Shown here in pieces: positions 8,756 through 17,241 of a stretch of DNA of 64,000 bases. The stretch is from Geothrix rubra. GTDB taxonomy: Bacteria; Acidobacteriota; Holophagae; Holophagales; Holophagaceae. The stretch is from NCBI RefSeq assembly GCF_030268065.1, contig NZ_BSDD01000001.1, forward strand, positions 496,001 to 560,000. Direction: 5' to 3'. The notes under the pieces were generated by a model. The model had not been told where the DNA came from and searched no databases. It saw only the letters and a list, made by a program, of their open reading frames with translations. Made by a program: the position numbers and the translations under genes. The stretch's first letter is position 1. Every line of letters starts with the position of its first letter.

Positions 8756-11700
8756 ATGCGGTTCCGTTCCCTCGTCTGTCTGCTGGTGGCCGGCGCCGCC
8801 CTCTCGGCCCAGGCCCTCACGCCCCGCTTCATCAGCTTCCCGGACGTCCACGGCGACCGCGTGGTGTTCACCTGGGAGGACGACCTCTGGCTGGGCTCGC
8901 TGAAGGGCGGCGAGGCCCGCCGCCTCACCACCCATCCCGGCGTGGAGACCATGGCCCGCTTCAGCCCGGACGGGAAGTGGATCGCCTTCAGCGCCCAGTA
9001 CGACGGCGGCCTGGAGGTGTATGTGATGCCCGCCGAGGGTGGCGCGCCCAGGCGGCTCACCTTCCACGGACCCGCCCAGGTGGACGGCTGGACCGCGGAC
9101 AGCACGAAGGTGCTCTTCCACGCCACCTACGAGTACAACGTGCGCCCCATCGACCGGCTCTACGCCGTGGACCTGGCGGGCCACGAGCCGGAGCCGCTGC
9201 CCCTGGCGAAGGCGGTGCAGGGGGCCTTCTCGCCCGACGGCTCGAAGCTGGCCTTCAGCACCAAGGGCATTCCCGACTACTACTGGAAGCGCTACAAGGG
9301 GGGCCGGCACCAGGATCTCTGGATCGGCGACCTGAAGGCGAAGCGCTTCGAGCCGCTGACGGACTACGTGGGCCGCAACTCCTACCCCATGTGGGCCCAG
9401 GGCAAGGTGCTCTTCGTGTCCGACCGGGGCCCCAGCCAGCTGGCGAACCTCTACGAGGTGGACCCCGCCACCAAGGCCGTGACGCCCCTCACCGACGTGA
9501 AGACCTTCGACGTGCAGCAGCCCAGCACGGACGGGCACACCGTGGTCTTCGAGCAGGGCGGCTACCTGCAGGCCCTGGACCTGGCCACCCGCACGGTGAA
9601 GCAGGTGCCCCTCACCACCGTCAGCGACGCCTGGAAGGTCGCGCCCCGCACCGTGAACCCCCGGGACTGGATCCAGTCCATGAGCCTGGTGGGTCCCACC
9701 GCCGTCTTCGAGGCTCGCGGCGACGTGTTCCTCGTGCCCTCGGACGCCGCCAAGCCCACGGTGGACCTCACGAAGACCCCAGGCATCCGCGAGCGCTTCC
9801 CCCGCCTCTCGCCGGACGGGAAGCGGGTGGCCTATTTCAGCGACGCGAGCGGCGACTACGACCTCTACGTCCAGCCCGCGGAAGGTGGCGCCGCCGAGCG
9901 CATCCCCACGGGCCTGAAGACCGCCCTCTACCACCTGGAGTGGAGCCCCGACGGCACGAAGATCCTCTTCGGCGACAAGAGCTTCGCCCTCTACGTCATG
10001 GACGTGGCCACGAAGAAGCTCACGAAGCTCGACGAGTCCCACGAGCTGAAGAACGACCAGTTCACCTGGGAGGCGAGCGACTACGCCTGGTCCCCGGATT
10101 CGCAGTGGGTGGCCTACTCCTTCGTGGCGCCCAACCGCAACAGCCGCATCTTCCTGGCCAACGTGGCCACGAAGCAGCGCATCGCCCTCACGGATGGCTT
10201 CTTCGACAGCCTGGATCCGCGCTTCGACCTGGATGGCAGCACCCTCTACTTCCTGAGCTACAGCAACTTCCACACCCAGCTCGACGCCAGCCAGGACAAC
10301 CACATCCAGTCCGCACCCACCCAGGTGATGGCCGTGAAGCTGAAGGCCGGCGACGACAAGGGCGCCTTCCGCATCGACGCCGAGGGGCTCCAGGACCGCA
10401 TCTCGCCCCTGCCGGTGAAACCCGGGAACTTCTTCCACCTGAAGGCCGGGAAGGGCCTGGTGGGCTGGGATGAGGCCCCCGCCGGCTGGGACGAGGCCGT
10501 GGAGGAGGAGGTGTACCAGCCCCGCGGCGCCGACAAGTGGAAGGTGCACGTCTTCGAGACGGGATCGAAGAAGGAGACCGTGCTGACGGACACCGTGAGC
10601 GACTGGACCCTGGATCCCGCCGGCCAGCGGGTGCTGATCCGGAAGGGCCCGGCCTTCCACGCCGGGGACGTGGCCGAGTGGCTGAAGACGAAGGCCCTGC
10701 CCGCCAAGCTGGACACGGACCGCATGGCCATGACGGTGGATCCCCGCGCCGAGTGGAAGCAGGTCTTCGAGGACACCTGGCGCTGGTACCGGGACTTCTT
10801 CTATGACGTGAACATGAACGGCAACGACTGGGCCGCCATCCACGACCAGTTCGCGGCCTGGCTGCCCTCGCTCAATTCCCGGCAGGAGCTGAACTGGCTG
10901 CTGAGCCAGATGGTGGGCCAGCTCTGCGTGAGCCACACCTACGTGAGCGGCGGCGACCCCGGCCCCGGGAGGCCGGCGCCCAGCCTCACCTTCGCCGGCC
11001 TCCTCGGCGCGGACCTGAAGGCCGAGGGCGGCGTCTACCGGTTCGCCCGGGTCTTCGGCCCCACGCCCTACGCCCCGGACCTGAAGGCGCCCCTCGCGGG
11101 CCAGGTGAAGGAGGGCGAGTACCTCCTGGCCGTGGACGGGAAGCCCCTGCGGGCCCCCGAAGCCGTGGAGGCGTTCCTGCAGGTGGTCAAGGGCCAGAAA
11201 GTGGCCCTCACCGTGAATGCCAAGCCCACGATGGCCGGCGCCCGCACCGTGGAGGTGGAGCCTGTCGCCAATGACGGCGGCCTCCGCTACGAGCGCTGGG
11301 TGGCCGACAACATCGCCAAGGTGGACAGGCTCTCCGGCGGCCAGCTGGGCTACATGCACCTCACCGCCATGGGCGAGCAGAACATCGGCCAGTTCGACAA
11401 GTACTGGCGCGCCTTCCGGTACAAGAAGGGCCTCGTGGTGGACGTGAGGGGCAACGGCGGCGGCTGGACCGAGTTCTTCATGATCGACAAGCTGGAGCGG
11501 CAGCAGGTGGGCTTCAATGTCCTGCGGGGCATGGGTCCCTTCCGCTACCCCGGCACCGCCTCGGACGGCCGCTACGTCTTCCTCACCAACGAGCAGAACG
11601 GCAGCGACGGTGAGGCCTTCCTGGAGCACGTGAAGGCCCGCCACCTCGGCACCATCGTGGGCGTCCCCAGCTGGGGCGGCCTCGTGGGCATCATCAATAC

Positions 11701-11941
11701 CCAGTTCACCGTGGACGGCGGCCGCGTCGAGCAGAGCAACAACGCCTTCTACGGGAAGGAGGGCAAGTGGTGGGTGGAGAACCACGGCGTGGACCCGGAC
11801 GTCCTCCTGGACAACGATCCCGCCAGCCTCCTCGAGGGCCACGACCGCCAGCTCGAGGTGGGCGTCGAGACCCTGCTGAAGCAGCTGAAGGACCGGCCCA
11901 CGCCGGCCTTCCCGCCCATCCCCGCCTACCCCAAGCGGTGA
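8756..11941 (+). CDS. Exported tricorn protease homologue (S41 family)
   Basis: A 1061-residue protein. The ATG at 8756 is preceded by GGAG and begins a signal peptide (residues 1-20, RSLVCLLVAGAALSAQA), so it acts outside the cytoplasm. Residues about 25-660 are WD40/TolB-like propeller repeats (FSPDGKWIAFSAQYDG, LSPDGKRVAYFSDASGDYDLYVQP). A C1 region, a PDZ domain (about residues 755-835) and the S41 catalytic core follow. Likely catalytic elements are SHTY, the nucleophile Ser in NEQNGSDGEAF and the Glu in VENHGVDPD. Tricorn degrades peptides of about 6-12 residues left by larger proteases. Its gene is followed by a strong hairpin. Confidence 0.92.
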   Translation: MRFRSLVCLLVAGAALSAQALTPRFISFPDVHGDRVVFTWEDDLWLGSLKGGEARRLTTHPGVETMARFSPDGKWIAFSAQYDGGLEVYVMPAEGGAPRRLTFHGPAQVDGWTADSTKVLFHATYEYNVRPIDRLYAVDLAGHEPEPLPLAKAVQGAFSPDGSKLAFSTKGIPDYYWKRYKGGRHQDLWIGDLKAKRFEPLTDYVGRNSYPMWAQGKVLFVSDRGPSQLANLYEVDPATKAVTPLTDVKTFDVQQPSTDGHTVVFEQGGYLQALDLATRTVKQVPLTTVSDAWKVAPRTVNPRDWIQSMSLVGPTAVFEARGDVFLVPSDAAKPTVDLTKTPGIRERFPRLSPDGKRVAYFSDASGDYDLYVQPAEGGAAERIPTGLKTALYHLEWSPDGTKILFGDKSFALYVMDVATKKLTKLDESHELKNDQFTWEASDYAWSPDSQWVAYSFVAPNRNSRIFLANVATKQRIALTDGFFDSLDPRFDLDGSTLYFLSYSNFHTQLDASQDNHIQSAPTQVMAVKLKAGDDKGAFRIDAEGLQDRISPLPVKPGNFFHLKAGKGLVGWDEAPAGWDEAVEEEVYQPRGADKWKVHVFETGSKKETVLTDTVSDWTLDPAGQRVLIRKGPAFHAGDVAEWLKTKALPAKLDTDRMAMTVDPRAEWKQVFEDTWRWYRDFFYDVNMNGNDWAAIHDQFAAWLPSLNSRQELNWLLSQMVGQLCVSHTYVSGGDPGPGRPAPSLTFAGLLGADLKAEGGVYRFARVFGPTPYAPDLKAPLAGQVKEGEYLLAVDGKPLRAPEAVEAFLQVVKGQKVALTVNAKPTMAGARTVEVEPVANDGGLRYERWVADNIAKVDRLSGGQLGYMHLTAMGEQNIGQFDKYWRAFRYKKGLVVDVRGNGGGWTEFFMIDKLERQQVGFNVLRGMGPFRYPGTASDGRYVFLTNEQNGSDGEAFLEHVKARHLGTIVGVPSWGGLVGIINTQFTVDGGRVEQSNNAFYGKEGKWWVENHGVDPDVLLDNDPASLLEGHDRQLEVGVETLLKQLKDRPTPAFPPIPAYPKR

Positions 11942-11974
11942 CGGCCCGGACAAACCCGGACCCACCCCCCAAGA

Positions 11975-12015
11975 CGCGAAGGGCACGAAGGGATTCCCCC
12001 TTCGTGCCCTTCGCG
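11975..12015. terminator. Bidirectional hairpin between convergent genes
   Basis: A perfect 18-bp stem (11975-11992 with 11998-12015, loop ATTCC) lies between the stops of the tricorn gene and the convergent gene at 12024. There is no long T-run, but C-rich and T-containing flanks are present on both sides. It probably terminates transcription in both directions. The arm contains CGAAGGGCACGAAGG, a phrase also seen at 30482. Confidence 0.7.
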
Positions 12016-12023
12016 CGTGGGGT

Positions 12024-12857
12024 TCAGTCCAGGTCCACGGCTGTCAGCTGATCGTTCTTCCAGGTGAGACCCAGGCTGCCGCCCCCGGCGAGGGGGCAGG
12101 TCATGCGCACCTCCCGGCCGAAGGGGCTCCCATGGATGGACAGCCGTGCGTGGGCCCCGGCGAAGGTGGCGGGCAGGGCGGCGAGGCCGGCCTGCCGGGT
12201 CCGGCGCAGGGCCAGGAAGGCCGAGGGGTCCGCGGGGCCGGCGGTCAGACCCGGGCGGGCCAGGAGGGTGCGCGCCCCATCCTCCGTCGCGAGGGGGGCC
12301 GCTTCCTCCAGGAAACGCCGCCACTGCCGCTCGGAACCGGCCTCCCGCTCCCGGTCGAGCTGGGCCCGCAGGCCCTCCCGGGTCCCGGCCAGGCGGAGGC
12401 TGACGATGCCCTCCCCCTGGGGCACGGGACCGAAGGCGCTGCGCCGGGCCACGACGAGGTCCATCCAGGTTCCGCCCTCCCCCCTCAGGCGGATTCGGAG
12501 GCGAGCCGGGCCGGTCTGCGTCTGGAAGCTGCGGGACTCCCGGGTGGGTTCCTGCTCCGGGAGGGCGAGGCCCGCCCGGAGCGACCGCACGGTGCCGAGG
12601 AAGGCCTGTTCCGTGGGGTAGGCCTCCTGGAGGGCCGGGTTCTTCCGGTAGAGGTCGAGGGTGCCCTCGTCGGTGGCGAGCCGGGCGGTGACGGCCCGCG
12701 CCAGGGGCCAGGCCTGCCGCCGGGCGGCCTGCTGGTAGCTCGCCAGGACCGTGATGAGGACCGCAGCCAGCACGGCCATCACGGCCAGAGCCTTCATCCA
12801 TCCGGGGAACCGGGAGGGGGCGTCGGGGGTGAAGGTGTTCCAGGAGGCGTCGCGCAT
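12024..12857 (-). CDS. Uncharacterised single-pass membrane protein
   Basis: A 277-residue protein with a short cytoplasmic N-terminus, one membrane helix (about residues 22-40, ALAVMAVLAAVLITVLA) and a periplasmic remainder. The exported part begins as a helical region with Arg/Gln (YQQAARRQAWPLARAVTARL) and continues as mixed strand and helix. No catalytic motif was recognised. The stop is 48 bases from the next minus-strand gene start region, and the gene lies downstream of the M29-like peptidase in the same direction, so the two may share a transcript. No function is assigned. Confidence 0.7.
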   Translation of the reverse strand: MRDASWNTFTPDAPSRFPGWMKALAVMAVLAAVLITVLASYQQAARRQAWPLARAVTARLATDEGTLDLYRKNPALQEAYPTEQAFLGTVRSLRAGLALPEQEPTRESRSFQTQTGPARLRIRLRGEGGTWMDLVVARRSAFGPVPQGEGIVSLRLAGTREGLRAQLDREREAGSERQWRRFLEEAAPLATEDGARTLLARPGLTAGPADPSAFLALRRTRQAGLAALPATFAGAHARLSIHGSPFGREVRMTCPLAGGGSLGLTWKNDQLTAVDLD

Positions 12858-12905
12858 GGGGCTCGGGGAAGGATACGGGCAGTCCGGGCGGGGGATGAGG
12901 GAACT

Positions 12906-14060
12906 TCAGGCGAATGGCAGGACGTAGGTCCCGTCGCGCATCAGCGGCTGGACCCTCCCCTCGGGCAGCTGCAGGTCCACCGAGCGCACCTGCACGTCCG
13001 GCTGGGTCTCCGGGACATAGACGCGATCGATGTGGATGACGGCCTCGGGGCCGGAGAACTGGGCGGGCCCCACCTGGCCGCCGAAGTGGTCGCTGCGGCC
13101 GAAGGCGAGGTGCAGGCCCAGTTTCTCGTCCAGCAGGATCTCCCCCACGGGTTTCACGCCGAAGGCGGCCAGCACGCCCAGGCCCAGCTCCGCGAGGTTC
13201 CCGTAGGCCGGCTCCTCCGCCAGATGGGCGGCCTCCCCACGGGACTCCGGACCCTCGGAGATCACCGCGACGGCCCGGTTCGCCTCGAGGCGGTAGCGGA
13301 CGATCTCGGCGCCGAACTGCACGGGCATGATGCCCGCGGTGCGGCTGGGGTCGCCCGCCCGCTCGCCCTCGTAGGGCACGATGTAGGCCTCGCCGGAGGG
13401 GAGATTGCCCGCCACGCCGGGGTCCGGGAGCAGGCCGCCGGAGGCATGGGCCGTGCGGTGGCGGAGGTCCACCTGCAGGTCGCAGGGGCCCTCTGGCGTG
13501 TCGAAGCGGAAGGCGGCGCCCTCGGCCCGGTCCAGCAGGTCCTTGAGGATGCCCACGCGCCGGTTCACTTCGGCGTAATCCAGGCGCAGGGCCGGGATCA
13601 TGTCGGCCCGGAAGCCGCCCATGGTGGCGGCCCGGATGGGATAACGCTTCGCGGCCATCTTGAGGGGCGCGGTGGCGGAGAACTTCGTGAGGGCGATGAG
13701 CAGGGGGTGTCCCGCGTAGAGCGCCGCGAAGGGCCGCGCCTCTGCAGGATCCAGGTCCTCGGCCCGGACAGGCAGGGGGCCGCCCTGATGGAGCCAGGCC
13801 GTCGCGGGCAGGTCGCCGTTGTTGGTGTGGACGTTCCGGTAGAAGGCGAGGCGGGTGTCGAAGCCGAGGGACTCCCGTTGCGCGGCCAGCGAGGCCGCCC
13901 ACTCGGCCGCCATCGAACGCCGGGCCTGCCAGGCGGCGTCGTCGGAAACCTTCGCGTCCGGCAGATCCACGAGGATGGCCAGATCCCCCTCGCCGGGCCG
14001 GGGCCGGAAGACGCGCCGCACCAGGTTCGCCAGATCGCCTGCGCTGAGGGACTCGGCCAT
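12906..14060 (-). CDS. M29-like aminopeptidase/thermophilic metalloprotease-family protein
   Basis: A 384-residue cytoplasmic protein with no signal peptide. The second half shows the metal-site pattern of family M29 (aminopeptidase T/S): VAGNLPSGEAYIVPYEG, then EILLDEKLGLHLAFGRSDHFGG and AVIHIDRVYV. These supply the Glu, Glu, His, His and Asp ligands expected for two metal ions. The first half (FRPRPGEGDLAILVDLP, AFYRNVHTNNGDLP) matches the family only in general shape. It would remove N-terminal residues from peptides, which could complement the tricorn protease encoded convergently 0.9 kb away. Confidence in the family is moderate. Confidence 0.7.
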   Translation of the reverse strand: MAESLSAGDLANLVRRVFRPRPGEGDLAILVDLPDAKVSDDAAWQARRSMAAEWAASLAAQRESLGFDTRLAFYRNVHTNNGDLPATAWLHQGGPLPVRAEDLDPAEARPFAALYAGHPLLIALTKFSATAPLKMAAKRYPIRAATMGGFRADMIPALRLDYAEVNRRVGILKDLLDRAEGAAFRFDTPEGPCDLQVDLRHRTAHASGGLLPDPGVAGNLPSGEAYIVPYEGERAGDPSRTAGIMPVQFGAEIVRYRLEANRAVAVISEGPESRGEAAHLAEEPAYGNLAELGLGVLAAFGVKPVGEILLDEKLGLHLAFGRSDHFGGQVGPAQFSGPEAVIHIDRVYVPETQPDVQVRSVDLQLPEGRVQPLMRDGTYVLPFA

Positions 14061-14115
14061 GGGCCACCTCCGCGATGGAGGATGGCGGAAGGGGGCGGGG
14101 TCTGTCGAGCCGGGA

Positions 14116-16005
14116 TCAGTCCCCGACGCGGGCCCACTCGCGGAGGACGTTCTGCACCCGGGCCAGGTCCGCAGGCGCCCTGGCGTTCGCGGGCCGCTTC
14201 CCGTTCAGGGTCTCCTGCACGAGCCCGGCGAGGATGGCCCGGTCCGCCGACGCCTGGAGATGGAGTCCCTCGAGCGCGAGGATGACCCGAAGGCGCAGCG
14301 GCCATGGGTTGCGGTCCTCCCAGGCCCCCATGACCTGGTCGCGCAGTTCCGGGAAGGTCTCCGGTGGCAGGGCCGTGGCAGGCGTCGCGTGGGCCCGGGC
14401 CAGGGCCTCCACGGCCACCGCGTGGATCAGCGGCTGCTTCAGCGCGGTGGCCCGGTCACAGAGGCGGAGGGCCACGGCCGGATCCTCCATGTCCCGGAGG
14501 GCCTCGGCCAGGGCCGACTGGAGCCGGGGGCTCTGGCCGCTGTGGAGGAGGGAGGCGAGCAGGGGTGCGGCCTGAGTGGCCTTCAGGGCTCCGAGGGCTT
14601 GCAGCACCTGGATCCGCCATTCCTCCCGCGGGGCATGCTCCGCCTCTTCCAGAAGCTCCGGGATCAGGTCCCCCAGTCCGTGGAGGACGACGAAACGCAG
14701 CCCCAGGTCCCGGTCGGCCGGCATGGGACGGCCCAGCAGCTCCCGGGCCTGGGACACAGGATCGGACAGCCGGCCCAGGTGGAAGAGGGCCCGCTGGGCG
14801 TGATCCTGGATGGCGTCCCCGCAGGCCCTGAGCAGGGCGGGCCGGAGGGCCTCTTCGCGTCGTTCTCCCAGGACCTCCAGGGCCGCGACCCGAATGGCGG
14901 CATCGGTGTGGGCCAGGAGCAGGTCCAGCCGCGCCTCGTCCCCGGCGGGGGCCAGCCGGGCAAGGGCCCGGGCCACGCCCTCGCGACCCGTCTGCTCGCA
15001 AAGGGCCCGCTCGAGCAGCGGGATCACTTCCGCCGGGGGGATGAGGCCCTGGATGGCCAGGCCCGCCAGCCCCTCGGCGGCGGCATCCACGGCGAAGCCC
15101 AGGCGTCGGGCCCGCAGGTGGATCTCCTCCCCGGCCTCCGTCAGGCGCGCCGAGATGCGTGCAGCCTTGCCCTCGAGGGCCAGCGACTGCATCTCCACGA
15201 GGAACCGGTGCAGGGTCCCGGTCGATGCGGCGTCCTCCTGGGCCTCCAGGTGGGCGTGGACGGCTTCCCGCAGGGCCGTCCCCTGGAGCCCGCGAAGGGT
15301 CACGAGTGCGGCCTTGAAGGCGCGATCGTCCAGGGCCGCCAGGTGGGATTCCTCCAGGAAGCCCGCCAGGAAGGCCGCCGACTCCGAGGTGGGGACGGCG
15401 GCGATGAGGCGCAGGGCGTGGCGGAAGATCAGCAGGTCGGGATGCCTGAGGGCGGACTGGAGCTGGACGAGGCTGCCGGCGTCCACCAGGCCCGTGAGCC
15501 GGTGTGCGGCCTCGTTGGCCGCCGAGGGGTTGCGGCTTCCCTCCAGCAGGCGGCCCAGGTGGAACCGGAAGGCCTCCGCGGGGTCAGCCCGGACCAGCAC
15601 GTCCACCACCTGGCCCTGGAACTGAGGGGCGGCGCGGATGACCGAGAGCTCCCGCAGCGCCTCCAGGGCCTTCGGCGTCCGGACGCGGCCCAGGGTCTCC
15701 GTGCCAGTCCTGAAGATGCCGAAATCCGTCTCGTGCCGCAGCATGCGGGCCAGGATCGGAGTCCAGCCGGGCCAGGGATGGTAGTAGCCCGCTTCCACCG
15801 CCAGGAGCCGCAGGCCCTTGGGCGCGGTGGGTCGCAGGATCCGGGGGCCCAGTTCCTCCAGCGCCTCGGGGCCCGCCTCGTGGAAGGCGCGGAAGAAGGC
15901 CAGCCGGTGGGCCCGGTCGCCGTCGTCGAACTGGTCGAGGAGGGTCCGGAGCGGGTCGGGGGCGGCGGGCATGCTCCCCTTTTCGTCCGGGGTGGCCCGG
16001 GACAT
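14116..16005 (-). CDS. HEAT-repeat scaffold protein
   Basis: A 629-residue protein made almost entirely of paired amphipathic helices with HEAT-type spacing, for example RHPDLLIFRHALRLIAAVP, HTDAAIRVAALEVLGERRE and RIQVLQALGALKATQAAPLL. Such alpha-solenoids bind proteins and have no catalytic site; none is seen. The ATG at 16005 lies 11 bases after the upstream PilZ gene, so the two are probably co-transcribed and may work together in c-di-GMP output. An internal ATG at 15972 has a better Shine-Dalgarno sequence (AAGGGGAG) and is a serious alternative start. The last visible residues show no anchor. Confidence 0.82.
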   Translation of the reverse strand: MSRATPDEKGSMPAAPDPLRTLLDQFDDGDRAHRLAFFRAFHEAGPEALEELGPRILRPTAPKGLRLLAVEAGYYHPWPGWTPILARMLRHETDFGIFRTGTETLGRVRTPKALEALRELSVIRAAPQFQGQVVDVLVRADPAEAFRFHLGRLLEGSRNPSAANEAAHRLTGLVDAGSLVQLQSALRHPDLLIFRHALRLIAAVPTSESAAFLAGFLEESHLAALDDRAFKAALVTLRGLQGTALREAVHAHLEAQEDAASTGTLHRFLVEMQSLALEGKAARISARLTEAGEEIHLRARRLGFAVDAAAEGLAGLAIQGLIPPAEVIPLLERALCEQTGREGVARALARLAPAGDEARLDLLLAHTDAAIRVAALEVLGERREEALRPALLRACGDAIQDHAQRALFHLGRLSDPVSQARELLGRPMPADRDLGLRFVVLHGLGDLIPELLEEAEHAPREEWRIQVLQALGALKATQAAPLLASLLHSGQSPRLQSALAEALRDMEDPAVALRLCDRATALKQPLIHAVAVEALARAHATPATALPPETFPELRDQVMGAWEDRNPWPLRLRVILALEGLHLQASADRAILAGLVQETLNGKRPANARAPADLARVQNVLREWARVGD

Positions 16006-16016
16006 GACCGGTCCGT

Positions 16017-16397
16017 TCAGAGCCCGATGCCCGCCTGCTGGGCCTGCACATGGCCCTGGATGAGCTCCTGCACCACGGGGGTGATGTCGGTGAAATCCAC
16101 GCCCACCAGCACGTAGCCGGTGGTCTTCCCCGGGACCTTCCCCAGCACCCGCACCACGGTCCCCTCCAGGGGCACCAGGGGCAGGTCCGGGTGCTCCAGG
16201 CAGAGGGCCTGGAGGGCCACCCCGGCCTCCAAGTCCGCTGCATCCGCCATCTGCACCTCCAGGCCGCAGCCGCAGGCGCTCAGGTTCGCCAGGCGGGCAC
16301 CCGTGATCTCCCGGCCATGGAGCTGGAAGCGGACGCCGTAGGGCTTCCCCGCGGTGCTGAGCCGCTCGAATCGGCGGCGGTCGGTTTCGCTGGACAC
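16017..16397 (-). CDS. PilZ-domain c-di-GMP receptor
   Basis: A 126-residue protein. Both c-di-GMP-binding elements of PilZ are present: RRFER (RxxxR) at residues about 8-12 and NLSACG (N/DxSxxG) at about 38-43. The domain fills the protein, so it would act as a small adaptor that changes partner binding when c-di-GMP rises. It is immediately upstream of the HEAT-repeat gene (11-base gap), a plausible partner, and 0.8 kb from a diguanylate cyclase gene. Confidence 0.9.
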   Translation of the reverse strand: MSSETDRRRFERLSTAGKPYGVRFQLHGREITGARLANLSACGCGLEVQMADAADLEAGVALQALCLEHPDLPLVPLEGTVVRVLGKVPGKTTGYVLVGVDFTDITPVVQELIQGHVQAQQAGIGL

Positions 16398-16530
16398 GCG
16401 GGTCCTCCTGGATGGCCCATTGTTCCAGAGCCCGGGCCGCCCGGGCAGGGTGTCCCCGTGGACTTCCCGCGGGGCCGATTATGATGGAGGGGCGAGGTGG
16501 CTGTGTCCCACCTGGATCTCGGGTGGTGGC

Positions 16531-17241
16531 ATGGCGAAGAAGAAGGGTTGGGGCCGTCGCATCCTCAAGGTGACGCTCTGGGCCGCGGGGGGCTTCGTGG
16601 CCTTCACGGCGCTGCTGGTCCTCCTGTTGCGCTTCGTGCCGGTGCCGGTGTCGGCGCTGATGGTCGAGCGGCGCATGGCTGCCTGGGGGGATTCGAAGCC
16701 CTACACGCCGCATCACCGGTGGGTTTCCCTGGACGAGATCTCCCCGAACATGGGGGTGGCCGTCATCGCGGCCGAGGACCAGAACTTCCCCGACCACTTC
16801 GGATTCGACTGGCAGGCCATCGAGAAGGCCTACGCCCACAACGAGCACAGCCGGCGCAAGCGCGGGGCCTCCACGGTCTCCCAGCAGACGGCCAAGAACC
16901 TGTTCCTGTGGGAGTCCCGCTCCTGGGTGCGGAAGGGCTTCGAGGTGTGGTTCACCCTGCTGCTGGAGACGGAGTGGTCGAAGCGGCGGATCCTGGAGGT
17001 CTACCTGAACATCGTGGAGTTCGGCGATGGCGTCTACGGCGTGGAGGCGGCCTCGCGCACCTACTTCGGGAAGCCGGCGAGCAGGCTCACCCCCCCGGAG
17101 GCGGCCCTCCTGGCGTCCGTGCTGCCCAATCCCCACAAGTACCGGGTGAACGCCCCCAGCGAGTACGTGCGGGGGCGGCAGGCCTGGATCCTGAACCAGA
17201 TGCGCCAGCTCGGCGGCGGCCAGCTGGTGAAGGAGCTATAG
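16531..17241 (+). CDS. mtgA: Monofunctional peptidoglycan glycosyltransferase MtgA
   Basis: A 236-residue GT51 enzyme that polymerises lipid II into glycan strands in the periplasm. One membrane helix (about residues 12-35) precedes the catalytic domain, which has the full set of motifs: [14 protein letters not shown] (catalytic Glu), [37 protein letters not shown] and ASRTYFGK. There is no transpeptidase domain, so it is the monofunctional type. The ATG at 16531 follows a GGTGGTGG stretch. Its stop codon abuts the stop of the convergent sensor gene (17236-17241). Confidence 0.95.
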   Translation: MAKKKGWGRRILKVTLWAAGGFVAFTALLVLLLRFVPVPVSALMVERRMAAWGDSKPYTPHHRWVSLDEISPNMGVAVIAAEDQNFPDHFGFDWQAIEKAYAHNEHSRRKRGASTVSQQTAKNLFLWESRSWVRKGFEVWFTLLLETEWSKRRILEVYLNIVEFGDGVYGVEAASRTYFGKPASRLTPPEAALLASVLPNPHKYRVNAPSEYVRGRQAWILNQMRQLGGGQLVKEL

